DNA from: Dehalococcoidia bacterium
GTDB taxonomy: Bacteria; Chloroflexota; Dehalococcoidia; SM23-28-2
Assembly: GCA_022866185.1 (NCBI GenBank)
Contig: JALHUG010000083.1
Span: 1 to 13,209 of the forward strand
DNA: 13,209 nucleotides
Reading direction: 5' to 3'
Part shown: positions 6,022-12,687 of the stretch, piece after piece
How the letters are laid out: each line of letters begins with the position of its first letter
Numbering within the stretch: the stretch's first letter is position 1
The notes under the pieces: generated by a model
The model's database searches: none
What the model was told of the DNA's origin: nothing
What the model saw: only the letters and a program-made list of their open reading frames with translations
Position numbers and translations under genes: made by a program

Positions 6022-7341
6022 ATGTACATAGGCGGCCCGTTCGGGGCGGCCCTGGACTTCTCTGGCCAGGAATCGCTGTCCCTGGGGGGCGGAGCTCTCG
6101 CTGTCAACTTCGTCGCCCTTGCCATAAGCTTCCTCTTTTTCGCCTTCTTCACCAGCGCCGAGGCCGTGATCCTTGCCTCCGAGCGCATCCGCACGCGTCA
6201 CCTGGCCGAGCAGGGCAGCAAGGGGGCGCAGGCCCTGGAGCGATTGCGGGCGCGCGAGGATCGCTTCTTCGCCGTCGTTATCCTGGGCCAAAACGCCTTC
6301 GTCATCATCGCTACCGCCCTCGGCACGGCCATAGCCATAGACCTGCTGGGTACTGTGGGCATCGTGCTGGCGCCCATCGTCATGACCCTGGTGGTCGTCA
6401 TCTTCGGGGAGATGACCCCCAAGATCCTGGCCGTGCGCGCGGGTGAGCGCTATGCTCTGTTCGCCGCCCGGCCTGTAGAGCTGGTGGTCATTCTCCTCAC
6501 GCCGGTCGTCCGCATTCTTGCCCTGGCCCCCAATGCCCTTTCCCGCCTCCTCGGCCTGGGCGAGCAGTCTCGTCGCCTTACCGTCACCGAGGGTGAGCTG
6601 CGCATGCTCATCGGCATCGGCGCCAACGAAGGCGCCCTCCGCCAGGAGGAGGGCGAGCTCCTGGAGAGGGTCTTTCGCTTCCGCGAGTGCCAGGTCAACG
6701 AGGTGATGGTGCCCCGCACGGAGGTGGTGTGGCTGGAGAGGGGGACCACCATCGGCGACTTCTATCGCATCTTCGCCGAGCACCCCCACTCTCGTTTCCC
6801 CGTCTATAGCGATGGCATCGACAACGTGACCGGCATCGTGGGCATAAAGGACGTCCTGCGGGCCCTCTCCCGCAGCGAGGTGGACACCGGCAGCCCCATC
6901 GAGAACTGCATGCGGAGCGCCTTCTTCGTGCCGGAGACCAAGGCCATCGGTCCTCTCTTCTGGGAAATGCAGCGGGATGGCCACCAGATGGCCATTGTGG
7001 TGGACGAGTACGGCGGCACCGCTGGCATCGTCACCACCGAGCTGCTCCTGGAGGAGATCGTGGGGGAGCTGGGCGACGAGCTGCGCCCCGGCGAGCGGGA
7101 GTTCGAGGCGGTGGACGAGCGCACCGTCCAGGTGGACGGCGGCATGAGCATCCACGACGCCAACGAGGAGCTGGAGATGGGCCTGCCGGAGGGTGAGTAC
7201 GAGACGGTGGCCGGCTTCGTCCTCAGCCAGTTGGGTCACATCCCCCACGAGGGGGAGCAGTTCTCCTACAACAGCCTGCGCCTGGTGGTTACCAGCATGC
7301 ACGGCCGCAAGATCGAGCGCGTCCTGGTGACACGGCTGTAG
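6022..7341 (+). CDS. HlyC/CorC (CNNM)-family membrane protein with CBS pair
   Basis: A 439-residue protein with the standard three-part architecture. A DUF21/CNNM transmembrane domain covers about residues 24-175, with hydrophobic helices and the GEMTPK motif at 129-134. A CBS pair (about 225-345) starts at VMVPRTEV and contains VDEYGGTAGIV. A C-terminal CorC_HlyC domain (about 360-437) includes GEYETVAGFVLSQLGHIP. Members are linked to Mg/Co efflux or divalent-cation homeostasis, with CBS domains sensing nucleotides; old 'hemolysin' names are misleading. The start is ATG at 6022 with only a weak AAAGGGG upstream. It has its own promoter, and its stop directly abuts the next ATG. Confidence 0.92.
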   Translation: MYIGGPFGAALDFSGQESLSLGGGALAVNFVALAISFLFFAFFTSAEAVILASERIRTRHLAEQGSKGAQALERLRAREDRFFAVVILGQNAFVIIATALGTAIAIDLLGTVGIVLAPIVMTLVVVIFGEMTPKILAVRAGERYALFAARPVELVVILLTPVVRILALAPNALSRLLGLGEQSRRLTVTEGELRMLIGIGANEGALRQEEGELLERVFRFRECQVNEVMVPRTEVVWLERGTTIGDFYRIFAEHPHSRFPVYSDGIDNVTGIVGIKDVLRALSRSEVDTGSPIENCMRSAFFVPETKAIGPLFWEMQRDGHQMAIVVDEYGGTAGIVTTELLLEEIVGELGDELRPGEREFEAVDERTVQVDGGMSIHDANEELEMGLPEGEYETVAGFVLSQLGHIPHEGEQFSYNSLRLVVTSMHGRKIERVLVTRL

Positions 7342-8037
7342 ATGAAGGTTCAGCGCCTTCGGGTCACCTTCTCTCGCGGCGAAGAGGTCAAGCACATCAC
7401 CCACCTCGACCTCATGCGCTTCTGGGAGCGAGCCCTTCGGCGGGCAGCCATCCCCCTGGCCTACTCCGAGGGCTACAGCCCCGGCCCGCGTATCTCCTTG
7501 GCCGCTCCCTTACCGGTGGGCGTCACCAGCTCCGGCGAGCTCATGGACGTCTATCTGTCGGGGCGGGTCACCCCCTATGACTTCATCAAGGACGTCGGCC
7601 AGCAGCTTCCGGCGGGCGTCGCTATCGGGGAGGTGCGAGAGGTTGGCCTGGGCCTGCCGTCCTTGCAGTCGCAGGTGCGCTGGTCCGAATATCAGGTGGA
7701 TATGGCCACCGATCGCTCGCGCGAGGACGTGCAGGAGGCGGTGGCTGGGCTCATGGCGGCTGAATCGCTGCCCTGGCAGCATCAGCGGGACAAGGAGGTG
7801 CGCCGCTATGACCTGCGCCCGCTGGTGCACGACCTGCGGCTCGAAGTCCTTGGCGATGGCCTCTGCACCCTGGGGATGCGCCTGCGCACCGATAGCCAGG
7901 CCGCCGGTCGGGCCGAGCAGGTGGCGGCGGCCCTCGGCTTCAGCGATCCGCCCCTGCGCATCCACCGCCTCAAGCTCATCCTGGAGGAGACCTCGCCCGC
8001 GCTCCAGGCCTGGCGGCGCCACGGGCAGCCGGAGTAG
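7342..8037 (+). CDS. TIGR03936-family / DUF2344 protein
   Basis: A 231-residue protein whose N-terminus (LRVTFSRGEEVKHITHLD, then FWERALRRAAIPLAYSEGY and SPGPRISLAAPLPVG) is characteristic of DUF2344. In many genomes these proteins are fused to, or encoded beside, a B12-binding-domain radical SAM protein and lie near ribonuclease G and ribosomal protein genes. No radical SAM gene is adjacent here. The ATG follows the TAG of the CorC-like gene without any gap, so translation is probably coupled. The C-terminal half (about 120-231) has the usual alpha/beta character and no catalytic motif I can name. Biochemical function is not known; a part in tRNA/rRNA modification with a radical SAM partner is the general expectation. 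Confidence 0.85.
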   Translation: MKVQRLRVTFSRGEEVKHITHLDLMRFWERALRRAAIPLAYSEGYSPGPRISLAAPLPVGVTSSGELMDVYLSGRVTPYDFIKDVGQQLPAGVAIGEVREVGLGLPSLQSQVRWSEYQVDMATDRSREDVQEAVAGLMAAESLPWQHQRDKEVRRYDLRPLVHDLRLEVLGDGLCTLGMRLRTDSQAAGRAEQVAAALGFSDPPLRIHRLKLILEETSPALQAWRRHGQPE

Positions 8038-8057
8038 GGACGGGGTGGGGTAAGCCA

Positions 8058-8693
8058 ATGCGCCTGATCCTGGTCCGGCATGGCGAGACGGATACCAATA
8101 AGGCCGGCCTGGCCCTCGGTCGGGCCGACGTCGAGCTGAACGAGCACGGGCTCTGGCAGGCCCAGCGGTTGGCCACCTCTCTCAAGGACGAGCCGATCGC
8201 CGCCATCTACTCCAGCCCCCTGAAACGGGCTCTGGCCACCGCTGAGCCCATCGCCTCCTCTCACGGCCTGGCGGTGCAGGTTGACGAGGGGCTCATCGAG
8301 ATGGACATCGGCGAGATGGAGGGGCTTACGTTTCAGCAGATGGGCGAGCGCTATCCTCAATTCCTTCGGCTATGGCTGGGCGGCCAGGCGGCCTACGAGC
8401 CCATGCCCGGCGGCGAGCGCCTGCTGGACGTGCAGGAGAGAGCCTGGCTGGCCATCGAGAGGATAAACCAGCGCCAGGAGCAGGGGACGGTGGCGGTGGT
8501 CACTCACAACTTCGTCATCCTCACCCTCCTCTGCCGCGTTCTGGGGTTGGAGCTGGCCGATTTCCGCCGCCTTCGTCACAGCGTGGCCGCCAAGAGCGTT
8601 CTGGAGATGGGGCGCGACCGGGCCATCGTCGTGAGCTTCAACGACACCTGCCACTTGGAGACCGACCAGGCTGCACACACAACACCAGCCTGA
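8058..8693 (+). CDS. Histidine phosphatase family (phosphoglycerate mutase-like)
   Basis: A 211-residue protein opening MRLILVRHGETDTN, with the catalytic RHG at residues 7-9 (His8 is phosphorylated during turnover). Arg57 in SSPLKRA, an acidic EMDIGEMEG segment near 81-89 and the second catalytic His150 in VVTHNF complete the set. The branch includes GpmB-like phosphatases, alpha-ribazole phosphatase (CobC) and broad phosphomonoesterases; sequence alone does not decide. CobC would be thematically compatible with a B12-using genome, but no cobalamin-synthesis gene is adjacent. The start is ATG at 8058, 20 bp after the DUF2344 stop, in a G-rich context without a textbook ribosome site. It appears to be the last gene of this operon. 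Confidence 0.88.
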   Translation: MRLILVRHGETDTNKAGLALGRADVELNEHGLWQAQRLATSLKDEPIAAIYSSPLKRALATAEPIASSHGLAVQVDEGLIEMDIGEMEGLTFQQMGERYPQFLRLWLGGQAAYEPMPGGERLLDVQERAWLAIERINQRQEQGTVAVVTHNFVILTLLCRVLGLELADFRRLRHSVAAKSVLEMGRDRAIVVSFNDTCHLETDQAAHTTPA

Positions 8694-8700
8694 GGGCTGA

Positions 8701-8735
8701 GGCGTGGGGGGGCTAATCCGATGCCCCCGCCTTAT
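8701..8735 (+). terminator. Probable terminator after the histidine-phosphatase operon
   Basis: GGCG-tg-GGGGGC can pair with GCCCCCGCC across a loop of about 9 nt, 8 bp after the phosphatase stop codon, followed by TTAT. The stem is strong but the U-tract is poor, so termination is plausible rather than certain. Confidence 0.45.
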
Positions 8736-8809
8736 GGTCACTGACAAAATGGTACGACGCTGCTGGGGGCCCCCTGGACGCAGACCTGAAGGCGTTCAAC
8801 TATTTAAAT

Positions 8810-9001
8810 TCACCTCTGCGGGATAAATCCCGCAGCTTCCCCAAAGCTGAGGGTTTCAACCCTCAGGGGTGTTCTTGTTTTCTTGATGGCCATAAGCCCT
8901 GCCTCTTGTCGAGCTATTCTGTTCGCGGCCATAGACCCGCGGCTTCCCAACATCGAGAATCTGGTGCTGCGGATTTCATCCCGCATGGCTAGGCAGTTCA
9001 C
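8810..9001 (-). pseudogene. tnpB: tnpB C-terminal fragment (degraded)
   Basis: The frame reads N-C-L-A-M-R-D-E-I-R at its start and ends F-G-E-A-A-G-F-I-P-Q-R before the stop at 8810-8812. This resembles the variable tail that follows the zinc-finger and catalytic region of TnpB proteins (an N-x-L-A/G-D-E-x-R type junction). Upstream in the same frame (beyond 9001) a stop codon comes quickly and no CxxC zinc finger or RuvC motif is found, so only about 60 codons survive. It is a non-functional remnant if the identification is right. Chance translation of palindromic DNA is the alternative. Confidence 0.45.
8816..8986. repeat. Three related 20-bp palindromes
   Basis: Palindromes lie at 8816-8835 (CTGCGGGA stem, loop taaa), 8847-8866 (CTGAGGGT stem, loop ttca) and 8967-8986 (imperfect, CTGCGGAT...ATCCCGCAT). 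All fit the plan CTG-N-GG...CC-N-CAG. The first two are perfect 8-bp stems 11 bp apart. They resemble transposon-end or REP-like hairpins and lie within the relic element. Confidence 0.7.
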
Positions 9002-9166
9002 CCACCAGCGGCGAACCGGCTACGCGCACTAGGGTACAAACGTACTACCACCAGAATGGTACGACCTGGCCACGAAGTTTTGGCACGTACGCCCCTTGGT
9101 GCCCTGCGCCTCCTCCCTTAGCCTGGAAACGAAAGACATGAACGGGGAGAGCTGGAGGCGCGACAG

Positions 9167-10948
9167 GTGTTGCGAGCATCGACGGCCGTAGACCACCTTT
9201 GGGGCCCAGGACTTCGACGAAGGCTATTCCTTTTGGGGCTCTTAGCTGGCGTCTCGGTACTGCCGGTTCTCTTCTTGATGCCCCTCTTCGACGCCCCGTT
9301 TGAGCGAGACCAAGGGCTCTACGGGGTCATCGCGCGCGGCTGGCTCGAGGGCCTGGTCCCATACCGCGATCTGTGGGACAACAAAGGGCCTCTCCTCTTC
9401 CTCTGGTACGTGGCAGCTTTCAAGCTATTGGGAGAAGGCGTCGTCGGCCCGCGACTGCTGGCTGCGCTGGGGACAACGGCTGCGGTGCCATTCGTCTGGG
9501 ACTCGGCGCGCACCCTCCTGGGTCCTCGCAAAGGGCTCATCGCGGCACTGCTCTTCGCCCTTGCCTTCGCCAATCCCTTCCTTCAGGCCAACGCTAACGC
9601 GGAGATCCTCATGCTGTGCCCCCTCGCTGCTGGCTTCTGGGCCTTCACGAAGGGCAGCAGTGGCGGCGGTCAATGGTGGTTCGTCCTGGCCGGCGTCTTT
9701 ACCGCTTTGGCTTTGCTCACCAAGCAGGCAGCGGCGGGGCCGCTCGCGGGCTATGCCTTGTGGTTGGCCGTCGTGGCATTGCGTAACCCTCAAGAGCGGA
9801 CGCGACACTTGAGGGCGGCCTTCTTGCTGGGTACGGGAGTGCTGCTCGGCCTCGCCCCTTTTGTAGCGTACTTCGCGACTCAGGGTGCCCTTGGCGACTT
9901 CTGGTACGCAACGGTCCAGTTCAACTTCGTCTTCGCCAACGACAATCCCTTTCTTCTCAAGCTGCTCCCGCCGCTGCTCTTGAACCCGCCTCCGCTCCTC
10001 GGCGGGCTGCCGCTGTGGGTGCTGGCCGTTCTGGGCGGGGTGCGCCTCTGGCAGCGCAGAGACCGTACGGCGGGGCTCATCCTCACCTTCGCCATCTTCT
10101 CAGAGCTGGCCGCCCAATTCTTTGGGAAGGTATCCGCCCATTATAACGTCGGGCTGCTGCCGGCGGCGGCTGTTCTTGGTGCCGTCGGGTTCGATGTGGT
10201 CACCGACGCCTGGCGAGCCGGTCGGCGCAGGCTGGGGTACGCTGTCGCCGCCTGTGCACTTGTCGCCATCAGCGCTTCGGCCTACCTCTACGCCTGGCCC
10301 ACGCCCGAGGATCGATTCGTCGTCCAGTATACCTTCAGGGACTACGCCTTCCGCTCGCTGCAGGCCCGCGACATAGCACAAGAGGTCGACGCTCTCACCG
10401 AAGCGGATGACTACGTCTACGAGTTCGGGCGCCAGAGCGACATCTACTTCCTGGCTGACAGAATGCCCGCCAGCCGCTGGGTTCACAACCGCGCCTATGG
10501 CATCAACCCCTCAATGATGGACGAGGTCCTGGCTGATCTCGAGCTACGGCGTCCGAAGCTTGTCCTGTTGACGTTCGAGTGCGTGCCCTTCAGCCGCGAG
10601 TTCCCCAACTGCGAGGCCGGGCCGCCTGCCGAGCTGAAGGCCTACCTTGCGGGCCACTATCGCTACGCGGGCCGGGTCCACTACGCCGACTTCTACCTGC
10701 GTATTGACGCGGAAAGTTCAACTCAACCTTTGGCATCTCTTGGACTAGAGGAGGATCACGATGAAAAGGATACTACTTGCTTGGTGGCACGGCTTCGAAA
10801 CGCTACCAGTGCCGCGTCCGGTCCGGTTCCTTCTGGTGGGTCTTTCCGGTATTGGCGTGAATATGGGTGCCCTGTGGGCTCTGCTGAGTTCGGCGGGGCT
10901 TCCGCTCTTTCTGGCCGAGGTGCTCGCCATAGAGATCTCGATCTCTAG
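9167..10948 (+). CDS. GT39/ArnT-like polytopic membrane glycosyltransferase
   Basis: A 593-codon frame starting at GTG, with GGAGG at 9154-9158 (8-nt spacing). About ten hydrophobic segments fill residues 19-390, followed by a soluble C-terminal part. The first extracytoplasmic loop has FERDQGLYGVIARGWLEG then PYRDLWDNKGPLLF, the pattern of the PMT_2/GT39 (GT-C) superfamily, in which the loop Asp is catalytic. These enzymes transfer sugars from polyprenyl-phosphate donors to proteins or glycolipids on the outer face of the membrane. The next gene, a DPM-synthase-like fusion, could supply the donor. The last 62 or so residues are out of character: they are simply the shadow of the next gene, overlapped for 188 bp. 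The authentic end is probably near residue 527; see findings. Confidence 0.85.
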   Translation: MLRASTAVDHLWGPGLRRRLFLLGLLAGVSVLPVLFLMPLFDAPFERDQGLYGVIARGWLEGLVPYRDLWDNKGPLLFLWYVAAFKLLGEGVVGPRLLAALGTTAAVPFVWDSARTLLGPRKGLIAALLFALAFANPFLQANANAEILMLCPLAAGFWAFTKGSSGGGQWWFVLAGVFTALALLTKQAAAGPLAGYALWLAVVALRNPQERTRHLRAAFLLGTGVLLGLAPFVAYFATQGALGDFWYATVQFNFVFANDNPFLLKLLPPLLLNPPPLLGGLPLWVLAVLGGVRLWQRRDRTAGLILTFAIFSELAAQFFGKVSAHYNVGLLPAAAVLGAVGFDVVTDAWRAGRRRLGYAVAACALVAISASAYLYAWPTPEDRFVVQYTFRDYAFRSLQARDIAQEVDALTEADDYVYEFGRQSDIYFLADRMPASRWVHNRAYGINPSMMDEVLADLELRRPKLVLLTFECVPFSREFPNCEAGPPAELKAYLAGHYRYAGRVHYADFYLRIDAESSTQPLASLGLEEDHDEKDTTCLVARLRNATSAASGPVPSGGSFRYWREYGCPVGSAEFGGASALSGRGARHRDLDL

Positions 10949-11981
10949 CAACTTCCTTCTCAACGACATCTGGACGTTTGGAGCAGGAAGAAGGTCACGA
11001 CCGTGGTGGGCACGCGCCTCGGCCTTTCATGCCACGGCAGCGGTCGCAGCCGGAGTGAACCTGTGCCTTTTCCTGCTGTTGACATCGGTTGCTGACCTTC
11101 ACTACCTGCAAGCGAACCTGATTGCCATCGCCGCCGCATCGGTCATCAACTTCGGCATGAGCGCTTCCTGGACCTGGCGCGCCAGACCATCCTTCGTTTC
11201 TGCGTCCATCCCCGAGAGCGGCTGGGCCCCTCAGCCGCCGGTAAAGAGAATCGTCGTCATACCCACGTACAATGAGAGCGCCAATATCCGCCGCCTCCTC
11301 GAGCGTATCCTATCCCTGGGCCGGGACTATGAGGCCTTGGTAGTCGACGACTCCTCGCCCGACGGTACAGGGGAGATTGTGGCAGCCCTGGCGGCTAGCG
11401 ACCCGCGGATCCATATGATCCGCCGTTGCGCGAAGATGGGCCTCGCCAGCGCCTACACCGACGGCTTTCGGATGGCACTGAAGATGGGGGCCGATCTGAT
11501 CTATCAGATGGACAGCGACTTCTCACATGATCCAGATGACCTCCGTCGTCTCGGCGAAGCTGCAACCGCCAGCAACGTCGTCATAGGCTCACGGTATGTG
11601 GCCGGAGGAGCGACGCCGGGATGGCCTTTGCACAGGCGTCTCGTGAGTCAAATCGCCAACCAATCCGCCCGGGTCTTGTTGGGGATTCCCCTTCACGACG
11701 TAACTGGAGGCTTCAAGTGCTGGAGCCGCCGAGCCCTCGCTGGCCTCCCGCTGGACTCGATCCGTTCCACCGGGTTCGCCTTCCAGGTGGAGATGAATTA
11801 CCTTGCCTGGCGGTCGGGGTTTCCTTTGGTGGAAGTGCCGATCACCTTCGAGGATCGGAAGGCCGGGCGATCGAAAGCGTCACTGAGCATTGGTATTGAG
11901 ATGGCGGCAGTTGTTTGCCGTCTGTTTCTGAATCCTTCCTGGCCTGGCCAGAGGCGCACCGCAAGGCAGTCCGCACCATGA
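10761..11981 (+). CDS. GtrA-family domain fused to polyprenyl-phosphate mannosyltransferase-like GT2
   Basis: A 406-residue protein. Residues about 20-140 form a four-helix GtrA domain (VRFLLVGLSGIGVNM start, NFLLNDIWTF and NFGMSASWTW signatures), a family implicated in flipping lipid-linked sugars. Residues about 163-390 are a GT-A glycosyltransferase of DPM1 type: VVIPTYNES (165-173), VVDDSSPDGT (194-203), catalytic D-S-D (251-253) in QMDSDFSHDP, IGSRYV and RSTGFAFQVEM. It probably makes and translocates a polyprenyl-phosphate sugar, likely mannose, for the GT39-like enzyme upstream. The GK-x-GL motif before the acceptor site reads CAKMGL here. The AGGAGG site (10749-10754) is 6 nt before ATG and strongly supports this start. 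The usual fusion order in related proteins is GT2 then GtrA; here it is reversed. Confidence 0.9.
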   Translation: MKRILLAWWHGFETLPVPRPVRFLLVGLSGIGVNMGALWALLSSAGLPLFLAEVLAIEISISSNFLLNDIWTFGAGRRSRPWWARASAFHATAAVAAGVNLCLFLLLTSVADLHYLQANLIAIAAASVINFGMSASWTWRARPSFVSASIPESGWAPQPPVKRIVVIPTYNESANIRRLLERILSLGRDYEALVVDDSSPDGTGEIVAALAASDPRIHMIRRCAKMGLASAYTDGFRMALKMGADLIYQMDSDFSHDPDDLRRLGEAATASNVVIGSRYVAGGATPGWPLHRRLVSQIANQSARVLLGIPLHDVTGGFKCWSRRALAGLPLDSIRSTGFAFQVEMNYLAWRSGFPLVEVPITFEDRKAGRSKASLSIGIEMAAVVCRLFLNPSWPGQRRTARQSAP

Positions 11982-12142
11982 ACGCCAGTGAGCAAGCCTT
12001 GCGGGAGGTGCAACGCCGGGCCAGGCCGATGACTTGTTTCACTAACGACGCCAGTTGCGGGCGGATCATCTACGCTGTGGTCGGTCACCTAAACAGGAAC
12101 TGGGAGGGACGCCCCCTGCAGCAGTTTACACAGAACTCGTGA
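11978..12142 (+). CDS. Possible 54-codon ORF coupled to the GtrA/GT2 gene
   Basis: ATG at 11978 overlaps the TGA of the preceding gene in the classic ATGA arrangement. The frame runs 54 codons to TGA at 12140-12142. The predicted peptide is charged, has two Cys and ends QQFTQNS; no membrane segment or motif is recognisable. Only the overlap supports translation. It could equally be chance or the tail of a decayed gene. Confidence 0.25.
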   Translation: MNASEQALREVQRRARPMTCFTNDASCGRIIYAVVGHLNRNWEGRPLQQFTQNS

Positions 12143-12236
12143 CGCTACCCGTACTGCCTCGCTATTGTGGGGTTTGACAGGTTGTGCTAAACTTGCCGAC
12201 TGGTGGTGAGCCTTTCCCGACCAAGGAGGCGAGTCT
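12143..12236. other. Intergenic region before the division gene
   Basis: It holds the promoter described separately and the Shine-Dalgarno AGGAGG at 12224-12229. No terminator for the glycosyltransferase operon is evident. Confidence 0.5.
12165..12193 (+). promoter_or_regulatory. Probable promoter for ftsB-like gene (extended -10)
   Basis: TAAACT (12188-12193) is preceded by TGC, an extended -10. It is the same hexamer as in the surface-protein promoter. TTGTGG lies 17 nt upstream as a weak -35. A TTGACA at 12174-12179 is too close to pair with this -10. The start of transcription would be near 12200. Confidence 0.45.
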
Positions 12237-12611
12237 CTGAATCGTAGCTCTTGGCTTTCGCCTAGGCGATTGGTGCTGCTGGCCACCGCTGTGGTGGTTG
12301 TCTATCTCATCTTCACCGTCGCAAGCAATGCTATCCAATCGTTTCAGCTTGGGCAGGACGAGGACCGCCTTCGCGATGACGTGCAAGGGATGCAGGAGCG
12401 CTACGACCGCCTGACCGCCCTGCGAGACTACCTGAACTCCGACGAGTACATCGAGTGGGTAGCCCGGCGCGAACTGGGCCTGGTGGGCCCCGGGGAGAAG
12501 ACGGGCATCATCGTCCTGTCAGAGGCAACCCCTGTCTCCAGCCAAGGCGAGGCGGAAGGGGAGCAAGGGCAGCAGCAACACCTCACGTGGGAGGACATCA
12601 TCGGCCAGTAG
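12237..12611 (+). CDS. Septum formation initiator family (FtsB/DivIC-like)
   Basis: A protein of about 124 residues with a short basic N-terminus, one membrane helix (about 12-30, LVLLATAVVVVYLIF), a coiled coil (about 36-66) and the family signature YLNSDEYIEWVARRELGLVGPGE. An acidic Gln-rich tail follows. Such proteins bridge FtsQ-type and FtsL-type partners in the divisome. I place the start at CTG 12237 because AGGAGG (12224-12229) lies exactly 7 nt before it. The frame is closed by TGA at 12207 and no ATG or GTG is available. TTG at 12270 would give a protein starting inside the membrane helix and has no ribosome site. The position directly before tilS is a common bacterial arrangement. 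Confidence 0.88.
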   Translation: MNRSSWLSPRRLVLLATAVVVVYLIFTVASNAIQSFQLGQDEDRLRDDVQGMQERYDRLTALRDYLNSDEYIEWVARRELGLVGPGEKTGIIVLSEATPVSSQGEAEGEQGQQQHLTWEDIIGQ

Positions 12612-12646
12612 CCAGGGAACCCGGATGGCAGCGGTGGGAGAGACTC

Positions 12647-12676
12647 GGGCGGCTAGGGGCCGCCCAATTGTTTCCC
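12647..12676 (+). terminator. Hairpin between ftsB-like gene and tilS
   Basis: GGGCGGC (12647-12653) pairs perfectly with GCCGCCC (12659-12665) over a 5-nt loop, followed by AATTGTTTCCC. It may be a weak intrinsic terminator or processing site. It also argues against tilS starting at ATG 12625, which would place the hairpin in coding sequence. Confidence 0.45.
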
Positions 12677-12687
12677 TGATGGGTGCT

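Larger units (their letters stand above)
8801..9001 (-). mobile_element. Relic right end of an IS200/IS605-type element
   Basis: The region without an intact gene (8694-9166) contains, on the minus strand, a tnpB-like 3' coding remnant ending at 8810. It overlaps perfect short hairpins (8816-8835 and 8847-8866) and runs into an AT-rich end GTGAATTTAAATAG. Overlap of the end of tnpB with a hairpin-rich guide-RNA (omega/reRNA) scaffold at the right end is typical of this family. No tnpA, left end or intact tnpB is present. Identification is by pattern memory and needs a database comparison. Confidence 0.5.
8748..9065. repeat. 11-bp direct repeat flanking the relic region
   Basis: AATGGTACGAC occurs at 8748-8758 and again, identically, at 9055-9065. 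The copies bracket the degraded transposon segment. IS200/IS605 elements normally make no target duplication, so this may be an older insertion scar, a duplication or chance. Confidence 0.4.

Noticed and set aside
6016..7404. 462-codon minus-strand frame
   Set aside because: Antisense shadow of the HlyC/CorC-family gene; His/Asp/Leu-rich with no motifs.
12625..12687. tilS start at ATG 12625
   Set aside because: It would read through a perfect 7-bp hairpin and give an overlong N-terminus before the PP-loop; kept only as an alternative.
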